From contig NZ_LMBX01000039.1 of NCBI RefSeq assembly GCF_001439605.1, positions 1 through 36,628 on the forward strand: a stretch of DNA of 36,628 nucleotides. Direction: 5' to 3'. Origin of the DNA: Cytobacillus praedii. GTDB lineage: Bacteria; Bacillota; Bacilli; Bacillales; Cytobacillaceae. Position numbers and translations under genes: made by a program. Of this stretch, positions 1 through 7,026 are shown in pieces (positions within the stretch are counted from its first letter, which is position 1; every line of letters starts with the position of its first letter). The notes under the pieces were generated by a model. The model worked only from the letters and a program-made list of their open reading frames with translations, was not told the DNA's origin and made no database searches.

Positions 1-22
1 AAAAATTAAGGACTTTTTTATA

Positions 23-60
23 AAAAGGGGTTCGGAATGAGACCATTCCGAACCCCTTTT
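23..60. terminator. Intrinsic terminator, 17-bp perfect stem
   Basis: Positions 23-39 pair perfectly with 44-60 around a 4-nt loop, and the stem ends in TTTT on both strands. It probably ends a gene lying left of the window, or serves both directions. Confidence 0.75.
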
Positions 61-73
61 GTCGACAATCTGA

Positions 74-111
74 AAGGGAAAATCCTCAATTGTAATTGAG
101 GATTTTCCCTT
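74..111. terminator. Terminator hairpin downstream of the minus-strand gene at 134-340
   Basis: An 18-bp perfect inverted repeat (74-91 with 94-111) lies 22 bp past the stop of the minus-strand gene. Read on the minus strand the stem ends in CCCTTTC. It may work in both directions together with the hairpin at 23-60. Confidence 0.65.
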
Positions 112-133
112 AAACAAATTATTTTGATGGCAT

Positions 134-340
134 TTATTCTTCAAAGTAAGCTCTAAATGATTTTAAATCGGTATTATTTTTATTTTGAAGATAAGGATTA
201 TCAATGGTTGAGTCTTTTGGATCTAAATTCGTTTTAATTTCCAATCTAGGTCCAGATATTCTTCGTTCAGCAATTATCCGATCATTTAACTCATTAAAGT
301 CGGGAAGACTCTGATTACCTGGCTGTCTTGGCTCTGACAT
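134..340 (-). CDS. Small hydrophilic protein of unknown function
   Basis: A 68-residue ORF. The start is supported by a strong Shine-Dalgarno (AAGGAGG) about 7 nt before the ATG. The product is polar, rich in Asn, Asp, Glu and Arg, with no membrane segment, signal peptide or cysteine. It begins MSEPRQPGNQSLPDF and I do not recognise the family. It is divergent from the small gene at 474-614 and is followed by a hairpin at 74-111. Length and composition resemble the many small Bacillus proteins made in sporulation or stationary phase, but that is only an analogy. Confidence 0.6.
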   Translation of the reverse strand: MSEPRQPGNQSLPDFNELNDRIIAERRISGPRLEIKTNLDPKDSTIDNPYLQNKNNTDLKSFRAYFEE

Positions 341-473
341 TCGGGCACCTCCTTTTTAAATAGCTTGCTTATCTCAATAAAATATATGTGAGGCCAATCT
401 AACGGCGCATGATTATTTTTATAAAGAATAAGCACAATAAGAAGGTAAGTCGAAGTAAAAGGGGGGAATTGAA

Positions 474-614
474 GTGTCAAAAAATAAACAAACACCTTCT
501 GCAGAAGTCGATCAAAAGAAATTATTAAATGACAAAGTGGAAGCCCTTCGAAAAAACAACTTTGAAGATGACCATGTTCGAAAAGTCACTTCAAATGGAG
601 CACAAGGTCAATAA
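474..614 (+). CDS. Very small hydrophilic protein, GTG start
   Basis: A 46-codon ORF starting at GTG 474, preceded by a purine-rich Shine-Dalgarno (GGGGGG, then AATTGAA). It ends at TAA 612-614, and a terminator hairpin follows at 627-653. The product (starts MSKNKQTPSAEVDQ) is highly charged, lacks cysteine and has no hydrophobic segment. The unit of ribosome site, short frame and terminator looks like a complete small gene. The composition recalls minor small acid-soluble spore proteins, but I cannot match it to a named Ssp family, so no function is assigned. Confidence 0.55.
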   Translation: MSKNKQTPSAEVDQKKLLNDKVEALRKNNFEDDHVRKVTSNGAQGQ

Positions 615-626
615 ATAAGAAAAGAA

Positions 627-653
627 AGAGTTGCATATGCAGCTCTTTTTTTG
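627..653 (+). terminator. Intrinsic terminator after the small gene at 474-614
   Basis: AGAGTTGC pairs with GCAGCTCT (one G-U pair) around a short loop and is followed by a run of seven T. Confidence 0.8.
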
Positions 654-799
654 AATTTATAACTTAACAAATGAATTAAATAGGTATAAAATAATTTAGT
701 GGCAGATGCCAAGGTTTATTTATGAAAATGTGAATTGAATTTGTCAAAGAGACCAATTCATATTTGAATCTGATTCAATCTCGAAAGTGAGTGTTCATT

Positions 800-1519
800 A
801 TGGGTCGTAAATGGAATAATATTAAAGAAAAAAAAGCGGCAAAGGACGCAAATACCAGTCGGATATATGCAAAATTTGGCCGTGAAATTTATGTCGTTGC
901 AAGACAAGGCGAGCCAGATCCTGAAGCAAACCAAGCTTTAAAATTTACATTGGAACGTGCAAAAACATATAATGTGCCTAAACATATTATTGACCGTGCA
1001 ATTGAAAAAGCAAAAGGCGGGTCAGAAGAAAATTATGACGAGCTTCGCTATGAAGGTTTTGGTCCTAATGGATCAATGGTTATTGTCGATGCATTGACAA
1101 ATAACGTTAATCGTACAGCTGCGGATGTGCGTGCAGCATTTGGGAAAAATGGCGGAAACATGGGTGTGAGCGGATCGGTTGCCTATATGTTTGATGCCAC
1201 TGCTGTTATTGGACTAGAGGGAAAAACGGCGGATGAAGTGCTTGAAATCTTAATGGAAGCAGACGTAGATGTTCGTGATATCGTAGAAGAAGATGAATCA
1301 GTAATCGTTTATGCTGATCCTGACCAATTCCATGCGGTTCAAGAAGCGTTGAAGAATGCAGGAATTACGGAATTTACAGTTGCTGAACAAACGATGCTTG
1401 CACAAAATGACGTAACTCTTTCAGAGGATGCACAGGCAAAGTTTGAAAAAATGATTGATGCATTAGAAGATTTAGAAGACGTGCAGCAAGTTTATCATAA
1501 TGTGGATTTAGGGGAGTAA
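800..1519 (+). CDS. yeeI: YebC/PmpR family protein, YeeI type (YebC2)
   Basis: A 239-residue protein beginning [16 protein letters not shown], the signature start of the YeeI branch of the YebC/TACO1 family. An upstream in-frame GTG at 791 exists, but ATG 800 matches the family start and has a purine-rich AAGTGAG about 8 nt before it. Family hallmarks are clear: the GPNG and NRTAADVR segments (about residues 90-110), [14 protein letters not shown] (about 115-130) and an acidic C-terminal domain. YebC proteins were first described as transcriptional regulators. Recent work on the Bacillus YeeI/YebC2 type indicates it relieves ribosome stalling at polyproline stretches. It is monocistronic here, ending before a bidirectional terminator. 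Family call is secure; in vivo role comes from homologues. Confidence 0.93.
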   Translation: MGRKWNNIKEKKAAKDANTSRIYAKFGREIYVVARQGEPDPEANQALKFTLERAKTYNVPKHIIDRAIEKAKGGSEENYDELRYEGFGPNGSMVIVDALTNNVNRTAADVRAAFGKNGGNMGVSGSVAYMFDATAVIGLEGKTADEVLEILMEADVDVRDIVEEDESVIVYADPDQFHAVQEALKNAGITEFTVAEQTMLAQNDVTLSEDAQAKFEKMIDALEDLEDVQQVYHNVDLGE

Positions 1520-1645
1520 ACCGAATAGAAATTGCGGAAGTCAGGATTTCGGCTTTAGAGAATTCAAGTCTTGCTGTATTTATTTCAGGCAGGTTGGTTA
1601 TAAAGGGACCATACCTGAAATAATTCCTGTGATAGAAATAATAGT

Positions 1646-1695
1646 TAAAAACCCCTTGAAAAGAAGGCGATACTTTTCCTTTTCAAGGGGTTTTT
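1646..1695. terminator. Bidirectional terminator between yeeI and the coat-protein pair
   Basis: AAAACCCCTTGAAAAG pairs with CTTTTCAAGGGGTTTT across a loop of about 14 nt. T-runs flank the stem on both strands, so it can serve the convergent yeeI and CotF-like genes. Confidence 0.85.
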
Positions 1696-1697
1696 CT

Positions 1698-1991
1698 TTA
1701 AAGTTGTTTATCTGGGTGCAAATTATTTTGCATATATTCTTGTACTCTGTGGATTTCTTCAATTGAAGCGATTTCAGTTTTATACCAGCCTTTTTCTTCC
1801 ATAATTTCATACAGTCTGTATTGATTGTCATTGGCATTATCATAACACTGCTGATAGATGTCTCGTAATTGCTTATGGCTCGTTTCTAAAATGGTATTGC
1901 TAATACTGCGACAACGGCCTTTCTCCAATTCTAAACAAAGCTGCAGCATTTCCCGATCTGTTAAACCTCGTCCCTCGATGTTATTTGGCAT
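1698..1991 (-). CDS. Spore coat CotF-domain protein (larger partner)
   Basis: A 97-residue helical protein with the Coat F (ferritin-like fold) pattern: LTDREMLQLCLELEKGRC at residues 10-27, then a helix near residues 38-65 and the ending EKGWYKTE that matches the Q/EHGWY motif common in CotF relatives. Coat F proteins sit in the spore coat, and in B. subtilis CotF is cut into two pieces. ATG 1991 is preceded by AAAGGAG 8 nt upstream. It follows the small gene at 2013-2216 by 21 bp, so the two form an operon that reads like a CotF protein split over two genes. Confidence 0.75.
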   Translation of the reverse strand: MPNNIEGRGLTDREMLQLCLELEKGRCRSISNTILETSHKQLRDIYQQCYDNANDNQYRLYEIMEEKGWYKTEIASIEEIHRVQEYMQNNLHPDKQL

Positions 1992-2012
1992 TCCCTAGCA
2001 CTCCTTTCCTTC

Positions 2013-2216
2013 TTACTGAATCATTTTTGAACGGTTAAAATATTGTGAAAGATCGGCAATTTTCAATTGGTGTTTTTCTGCTAGCTGTTCGAGATTTTTT
2101 CTTAGCTCTTGGTCCTCACAAAGGGAAGCACACCAATTCATTGTTTTTGCAGTTATTTCCTCTGCTCTTATTTCATCTTCTATATAAGAAAGTTCCTTTG
2201 TTGTTAGCTGATTCAA
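2013..2216 (-). CDS. Small CotF-like spore protein (first gene of the pair)
   Basis: A 67-residue, mostly helical, cysteine-containing protein (NWCASLCEDQELR at about residues 28-40) that resembles the ferritin-like half seen in Bacillus Coat F-associated proteins. The start has GGGGGTGA 6 nt upstream. It is transcribed just ahead of the clear CotF-domain gene, and a candidate forespore promoter lies about 60 bp upstream. Assignment rests on the operon partner and helical pattern rather than a strong motif. Confidence 0.6.
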   Translation of the reverse strand: MNQLTTKELSYIEDEIRAEEITAKTMNWCASLCEDQELRKNLEQLAEKHQLKIADLSQYFNRSKMIQ

Positions 2217-2275
2217 TGCTTTTCACCCCCATGAATAAGAATCCTTTTCCTTGCTAGTATCCATTAAAATTAACC

Positions 2276-2304
2276 TTTTTATCCATCTGACTACGAACTC
2301 ATGC
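2276..2304 (-). promoter_or_regulatory. Candidate sigma-F/sigma-G promoter for the CotF-like pair
   Basis: On the minus strand GCATG, then 15 nt, then GGATAAAAA. The spacing fits the sigma-F pattern (GYATA-N15-GGNNANAHT), with mismatches at the last base of each element. It lies about 60 bp before the ATG at 2216. Confidence 0.3.
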
Positions 2305-2355
2305 GTGAATAAGATGAAATAGATCAAACAAAATATCATTAAAGGAGATGAAATA

Positions 2356-2808
2356 ATGAAACATGTAAAAGCACTAGCAATAAAAATTATTGTAAGTCTT
2401 ATCCTGTTGTACCTAATCTTAGGGGGGATGTACGGGATGAGCTTTGGAAATGTCTTATTCATCACTATAGTGTTGGGGATGGTTTCCTATACAATTGGTG
2501 ATTTGCTGATCCTTCCGAGAACGAATAATCTAGTCGCATCACTCGCTGACTTTGGTCTGGCTTTAATGGTTATCTGGTTAATGAGCAGTGTTTTCCCGAA
2601 TAACGGAAATGGGTTTTTGATGTCTTTAATTGCATCATTAGGGGTAGCACTCTTTGAATCAATTTATCATAAATACATTTCGAAGAATGTGATTAATAAC
2701 TCACAATCGATTTACAATTACACTGGGAATTTACGATATCAAACTGAGGCCTCAGAGGAGCTGACACCACAAAGAGCAGAATATAAGAATGAAGATAAGG
2801 AGAAATAA
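2356..2808 (+). CDS. yndM: YndM-like membrane protein (DUF2512)
   Basis: A 150-residue protein with four predicted membrane helices in the first 110 residues (about 8-26, 30-50, 60-80 and 86-106) and a charged cytoplasmic tail. The opening MKHVKALAIKI and the YTIGDLLILPRTNN segment between helices 2 and 3 match the YndM/DUF2512 family of Bacillus. The role is unknown; relatives are spread among spore formers. The start has AAAGGAGATG about 7 nt upstream. It is a single gene with a terminator right after it. Confidence 0.85.
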   Translation: MKHVKALAIKIIVSLILLYLILGGMYGMSFGNVLFITIVLGMVSYTIGDLLILPRTNNLVASLADFGLALMVIWLMSSVFPNNGNGFLMSLIASLGVALFESIYHKYISKNVINNSQSIYNYTGNLRYQTEASEELTPQRAEYKNEDKEK

Positions 2809-2825
2809 ATACTTGTGTAATTATA

Positions 2826-2861
2826 AAGGAAAGACCAGTTTCTTTGGTTTTTCCTTTTTTT
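2826..2861 (+). terminator. Intrinsic terminator after yndM-like gene
   Basis: AAGGAAAGACC pairs with GGTTTTTCCTT with one mismatch, followed by a T-run. Confidence 0.75.
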
Positions 2862-3033
2862 ATTATTCCATAATTGAAAAAATGATCCCAAAGTTTTCAC
2901 AAAGAACAGCAGGAAAGGTATCAAGATTAGATTCTGCTTACTTTTAAAAGCCTATCTTATAAAAGAACATGTCCTTCTTCTTTAGAATGATGATGCATAT
3001 ATTAGTGAAAGCAAATGGATTGGGAGGATTAGA

Positions 3034-3309
3034 ATGTTTCAGTTATTCGAAAAGGCTATTATGAGTATGGCATTATTGAGAATTATTTCGGGTAGTATTG
3101 AAATTTTCGTTGCAATTTTAATATTAAAATTTAATGACATTGAAAAGGCACTTCTCGTCAATAGTTCCTTAGCAATGGTCGGACCAATTATTTTAATCAT
3201 TACAACAACGATTGGTCTGGTTGGATTGTCCGAAAGGGTTTCTCTTACAAAACTCATTTGGATTTTTGGAGGAGTTGCATGCATCCTATATGGGGTTAGA
3301 AGTAGTTAA
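3034..3309 (+). CDS. yqhV: YqhV-like membrane protein (DUF2619)
   Basis: A 91-residue protein with three hydrophobic segments (about 10-33, 43-63 and 70-88). The patterns ALLRIISGSIEI, ILKFNDIEKALLVNSSLA and MVGPIILIITTTIGL match the YqhV/DUF2619 family, found next to the spoIIIA operon in B. subtilis. Function is unknown. ATG 3034 is preceded by GGGAGGATTAGA. The gene stands alone here, away from any spoIIIA genes. Confidence 0.85.
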   Translation: MFQLFEKAIMSMALLRIISGSIEIFVAILILKFNDIEKALLVNSSLAMVGPIILIITTTIGLVGLSERVSLTKLIWIFGGVACILYGVRSS

Positions 3310-3382
3310 CTTCTGCTGGCTACTGGGATAATTAATGGACAAAATAGAGGGAAATACAGCATTCGTTAGGAGATGAAATACG

Positions 3383-3960
3383 ATGTCCGATTTTTGTCCT
3401 GAATTATGGTTAGAGGAAGCAACCCCAGAAGACCATAAAGATTGCCAAGAATGTGACCTTTATAAACATGGAACTTGAATGATGTGGGGGGAAGGGATCC
3501 TGATGCACCTATAATGATAATTCTAGATAACCCAGGAGCTCGTGAGGACAGGGAAGGAAATTCAATTATTCGCGGAACAAGACAAACATTACAGAGAGCA
3601 GCAAATGAAGTGGGGTTAAGGAAAGAAGACTTATACATAACGCATATTCTGAAAAGAAAGCCCGTTCGTGCATATGATAAGGAACAAATTCGTCAAATAT
3701 GTATGAGGCATTTGAATGAACAGCTATGTGCAAAAAATCCAAAACTCATCCTGTGCCTGGGAAACATTGCTGTCCAATTCTTTTTCAAAAGAGCAGAAGC
3801 AGAAGTAAAAACAATGCGTGGTTCGTGGTATGATGTTGAAGGATTTCAAACAACAGTTGCTTATCATCCGCTTGCTGTTAGGCGGCGTCCTAACGTGTGG
3901 CCATTATTTTTGAATGATTGGCTGTTTGTTGCAGCACGTTACCGCAGATTAATGCAATAG
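3383..3960 (+). pseudogene. Disrupted family 4-type uracil-DNA glycosylase
   Basis: ATG 3383 with AGGAGATG upstream opens a frame holding the N-terminal CxxC (residues 21-24, part of the iron-sulphur site). It hits TGA at 3476-3478, where relatives have an Arg before MxWGEG. The same frame continues with MMWGEG and then is lost: the conserved DPDAP follows one base out of frame, as if one G of a GGGG run near 3492-3495 were missing. From there the rest reads well to 3960, with LDNPGAREDREG, a helical core and YHPLAVRRRPN near the end. The intact protein would remove uracil from DNA. A downstream product starting at TTG 3475 would lack the first two cysteines. Two lesions argue for a pseudogene, though sequencing error is possible for the G-run. 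Confidence 0.8.
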
Positions 3961-4350
3961 GGAGATACACACTAGATAAAACACTAATATACAAGTAACC
4001 AGGACTTTCACGTTTGAAAAAGTCTGTTTAGCCTTTTGGCAAAAAAATATTAACCCAAACAGGAGAAGAACGACTCCATAAATTCACAAGAAGCGATTTT
4101 CAGTAAAATGATAACGGTCACCTTCAGCATAAGACGCACCAGTATCCGCCGGCACTCAAATAATCTCATCTCCTTTAAATGATAGGGTATTGGTATGTAC
4201 GGGTTATTAGAATGCACAGGCCGGAAAGGTATAACAAATTTATTTAAGCAGAATTTTTTGATACATTCATGAGGATTATCTAGTTATAAGAGAATGGAAA
4301 TGAGGGAAGCTATAGTTAGTGGTCAAGAGTAAAGGAAGGGACTGGCTAAT
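3961..4350. other. Gene-free stretch, no clear content
   Basis: 390 bp between the broken glycosylase gene and the yteA-like gene. I find no frame with both a ribosome site and family-like sequence, and no strong terminator. On the minus strand AAAGGAGATGAG near 4168-4180 is followed only by very short frames. A TTGATA with 17-nt spacing to TAGTTA (4258-4286) is a weak promoter candidate for the next gene. Confidence 0.5.
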
Positions 4351-5136
4351 ATGCTTTCAAAACAAGAATTATCCGAGTTTAAGAATAAGCTACATGGGTT
4401 AAAGCAGGAAATTAACAATAGATTTGAACAAAATGATCATTTTGGTTTAAATGAATCATTTTGGAAGGAATCCATGGGAGAGCTTTCGAACTATGATAAT
4501 CACCCAGGTGATGCAGGGACTGAATTATTTGAAAGAGAAAAAGATATTGCACTAAATGAGCATTTAGAAGATGAGTTAAAAAATATCAATAGAGCTTTAG
4601 AGGCAATTGAAAATGGTACTTATGGGAAATGCAATGTCTGCTCGAAGGATATTCCGATTGAACGATTGGAGGCCTTGCCAACAACTATCTTCTGTATCGA
4701 ACATTCACAAGATCAGACCACATCACATAGACGCCCAGTTGAAGAAGAAATTATCGGGCCACCTTTTAAAAGATTTGTTAAAGATGAAGCCGAGGATGAA
4801 AGTGTTGGTTTTGATGCAGAGGATTCGTGGCAGGAGGTAGCAAGATGGGGAACAAGTGAATCCCCATCTGATATGTCTAATCCATCTGATGATTATAATG
4901 AAGTATATATGGATTCAGGAGAAAATGTAGGGTTTGTAGAGGATTTCGAAAATTTCGTTGGTGTAGACATGGAAGGGAAAAATATTACGGTCTATCCAAA
5001 TGCCGGGCACGAGGCGCTAGAGGAACAATTAGATGATGAGGATATAATGACATCATTTGGTGATTTGCCAGCATATGAAAAAGATCCATATACTTCAGAA
5101 TATCTTGAACGAGAAAAACATAGGGAAGAAGATTAA
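4351..5136 (+). CDS. yteA: YteA-family sporulation protein (TraR/DksA zinc finger)
   Basis: A 261-residue acidic protein. Residues 1-85 form a coiled-coil-like helical pair as in DksA/TraR, followed by the finger GKCNVCSKDIPIERLEALP with C94 and C97, then C115 and H118. The last ligand is His in place of Cys, as is usual in YteA. Residues 125-261 are an acidic tail ending in a DPYTSEYLE motif typical of the family. DksA relatives bind RNA polymerase in its secondary channel. YteA members are annotated as sporulation proteins but their target is not settled. AAAGGAAGGG lies 10 nt before ATG. It is monocistronic, followed by a strong hairpin. Confidence 0.88.
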   Translation: MLSKQELSEFKNKLHGLKQEINNRFEQNDHFGLNESFWKESMGELSNYDNHPGDAGTELFEREKDIALNEHLEDELKNINRALEAIENGTYGKCNVCSKDIPIERLEALPTTIFCIEHSQDQTTSHRRPVEEEIIGPPFKRFVKDEAEDESVGFDAEDSWQEVARWGTSESPSDMSNPSDDYNEVYMDSGENVGFVEDFENFVGVDMEGKNITVYPNAGHEALEEQLDDEDIMTSFGDLPAYEKDPYTSEYLEREKHREED

Positions 5137-5224
5137 GGGGAATTTTTGATTGATCGTAAACGATTATTTTTGTTAAGGCGATTTTCTTTTAGGAGGAATC
5201 GTCTCTTGCTGTTATTACAATAAA

Positions 5225-5260
5225 ACATTTAAAACACCGTTTTAACGGTGTTTTAAATGT
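5225..5260. terminator. Bidirectional terminator between yteA-like gene and the small minus-strand gene
   Basis: A perfect 15-bp inverted repeat (5225-5239 with 5246-5260) with a 6-nt loop. A/T tracts are built into the stem. Its last base touches the stop codon of the minus-strand gene. Confidence 0.75.
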
Positions 5261-5412
5261 TAGCTGGGATCATTTTCATCTAAGGATAAGGTAACAACCT
5301 TCGTGTATTCTCCACTTGAAATCTCTTCAAATGTGGCATTTTTATCTAGTTCGTCTTCCGTGTTCATTCCTTCGGCTAAAGTAGGTTCTTTTGCTTGTTT
5401 ATTCTGCTTCAA
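5260..5412 (-). CDS. Small acidic protein of unknown function, TTG start
   Basis: The frame is open from 5505, but the best start is TTG at 5412. GAAAGGGGTG lies about 8 nt upstream of it, and residues before it look unlike a protein N-terminus. This gives 50 residues, acidic, without membrane segments, ending YTKVVTLSLDENDPS. It follows the flavodoxin gene by 99 bp on the same strand and ends at a strong terminator, so it may share the end of the reductase transcript or have its own promoter. I do not recognise the family. Confidence 0.5.
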   Translation of the reverse strand: MKQNKQAKEPTLAEGMNTEDELDKNATFEEISSGEYTKVVTLSLDENDPS

Positions 5413-5511
5413 GATACATACACCCCTTTCATATCTATAGTGTCCAAGGGATGTACTCTCATTCACTTTTTCCAAGTAGAGAAGAATTGTTAATGCAAGC
5501 TGCAAACAAAT

Positions 5512-5961
5512 TCAGCTATGGCAACTTGTTTGAATTCGATTAGCAAATAGCTCAACAAATCTTTTACACTTTGATATATCTTGCTTTTGAAGCAATAATT
5601 CAATTTTTAAAGTCACTGCTAAATCAGTATTGATTTTTAGTAAATCTCTAAATTTATCGACTGCTCCACAAAAATGTGGATAGAAAGAATCACCAGTACC
5701 AAATACACCTGTAATCATTTTCATTTGTGGTATTTTTTCAAATTCCTGAAAGAGAGGTTCCATTTCTGCTGGAATATCACCATCGCCCCATGTATAGGTG
5801 CCAATCGCTATCGCATCGAATGTTGATAATGTATGAATAGGGAAATCTGCAATATGAAATAAATGAGCCCTAATGGTCTGCCGGCTGAATAATTCATGTA
5901 GTAAATGTGCCAGCTCTTTCGTATTGCCTGAAACCGATGTGTAAATAATTCCGATTTTCAT
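5512..5961 (-). CDS. Flavodoxin of the class I ribonucleotide reductase operon
   Basis: A 149-residue flavodoxin-fold protein. The FMN phosphate loop is TSVSGNTKE (residues 8-16), the first flavin-stacking loop is GTYTWGDGDIP (54-64), and the second region is GTGDSFYPHFCGAVD (88-102). Its ATG overlaps the TGA of the beta-subunit gene (ATGA), so the two are translationally coupled. In class Ib systems the flavodoxin-like NrdI activates a dimanganese NrdF. Here the protein has a standard flavodoxin motif set, so I call it flavodoxin; its likely job is to deliver electrons or activate the beta-subunit cofactor. Whether it acts like NrdI cannot be told from sequence. Confidence 0.85.
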   Translation of the reverse strand: MKIGIIYTSVSGNTKELAHLLHELFSRQTIRAHLFHIADFPIHTLSTFDAIAIGTYTWGDGDIPAEMEPLFQEFEKIPQMKMITGVFGTGDSFYPHFCGAVDKFRDLLKINTDLAVTLKIELLLQKQDISKCKRFVELFANRIQTSCHS

Positions 5962-7004
5962 AATTCATCAAAGCCGTTGTCTTGGGACACCTTCGTATAG
6001 GTACGTGACTTTTGTTCGAAGAAATCAGACTTTGTTTCATTCATCATTTCATCGCTGAAGACATGAATCCAAGGCATCGGATTTTCGCGATCCTCATAAA
6101 GATTTTCAAGTCCTAATTGGCGAAATCTTTTGTTTGCTAAATATTCCACATAGCCTTCAAATTCATTTAAGTCAATTTCTTTTATTTCCTTCAAAATATA
6201 TTGCGCCCATTCTTTTTCGAGCTGAACCGCTTGGTGAATCGTATCATAAACATATTGAGTATTACTTACTGTATTTAATTCAGGATTTTCCGTCAGAAGA
6301 ATCCGAACAAATTGGGCAATAAAATAAGCATGCTGCATTTCATCGCGTTGGATGTAACTGATCATTGTGCTTGTTTTAAGCATTTTTTGCTGGCGTGCTA
6401 AGTGATAGAAAAAGGCAAACCCCGCGTAAAAGTAAATTCCTTCAAGATTGATTGAATTAATGCATAGCTCGAACAGATGCTGTGGGGTTGGATCGCTTCG
6501 GAAACTTTCATAAGCATCTAAAATAAGCTGATTGCGTTTTCGGACAATCGGATCATCCTTTGCTTGATCAAAGCGAGCGTTTTGTTCACTTAAAGGAACA
6601 AGCGAGCTTAAGATATAGGAATATGATTCATTATGAACTGCCTCCTGCTGAGAAATAATTGCGAATATAGCTTTAAAGCTTGGATCGGTTACATAATCCA
6701 TTACTTGAGTCATCGTGGGTGTCTGCAAACTATCAAGAGAAGCCAGCTGTGTATTGATCCGCAAAAATATATCTTGTTCAGTCGGGCTTAGTAATTCCCA
6801 TTGTTTAATATCATCCTGCATGTTAATTTCTTGGGCTTTCCAAAAATTAGATAATAAGGTTTGATACATACGGTACATTTGCGGGTATTTAATATCGTTC
6901 CAATTTAATATACCAGAGGACTGACCGTTAATAATACGGGTAGGTTTGTTAGGATACTCTGGGTTAAGGAGCTTTATTTTTGAAAGGGTTTGATTGATGC
7001 TCAT
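5958..7004 (-). CDS. nrdB: Class I ribonucleotide reductase, beta (radical) subunit
   Basis: A 348-residue protein. The frame is open further upstream, but ATG 7004 has GAGGAGG 7 nt before it and sits 22 bp past the alpha stop. The full ligand set of a class I radical subunit can be placed: D91 (in LDSLQ), E121 and H124 (QQEAVH), E188 (NLEGIYFY), E222 and H225 (RDEMQH), with the radical tyrosine as Y128 (HNESY). It therefore looks like a tyrosyl-radical enzyme. The C-terminal tail (ending NGFDEL) is the expected docking peptide for alpha. It houses the metal cofactor that starts catalysis in alpha. It is co-transcribed with alpha and overlaps the flavodoxin gene by 4 nt. nrdB versus nrdF naming is uncertain. 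Confidence 0.93.
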   Translation of the reverse strand: MSINQTLSKIKLLNPEYPNKPTRIINGQSSGILNWNDIKYPQMYRMYQTLLSNFWKAQEINMQDDIKQWELLSPTEQDIFLRINTQLASLDSLQTPTMTQVMDYVTDPSFKAIFAIISQQEAVHNESYSYILSSLVPLSEQNARFDQAKDDPIVRKRNQLILDAYESFRSDPTPQHLFELCINSINLEGIYFYAGFAFFYHLARQQKMLKTSTMISYIQRDEMQHAYFIAQFVRILLTENPELNTVSNTQYVYDTIHQAVQLEKEWAQYILKEIKEIDLNEFEGYVEYLANKRFRQLGLENLYEDRENPMPWIHVFSDEMMNETKSDFFEQKSRTYTKVSQDNGFDEL

Positions 7005-7026
7005 AAGTTTTCCTCCTCGTTTAAGT

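Noticed and set aside
3475..3960. A separate functional glycosylase starting at TTG 3475
   Set aside because: It lacks a ribosome site and the N-terminal cysteines, and the upstream frame clearly encodes the missing part.
5413..5505. N-terminal extension of the small minus-strand gene up to 5505
   Set aside because: A good ribosome site stands before TTG 5412 and the extension has none.
5958..7004. Apparent Asp-to-Asn change in the beta subunit (EINMQDD against EVDVSRD of E. coli), hinting at an unusual metal site
   Set aside because: The true first ligand is the Asp of the later LLDS/LDSLQ segment, which is present (D91); all other ligands and the tyrosine are there too.
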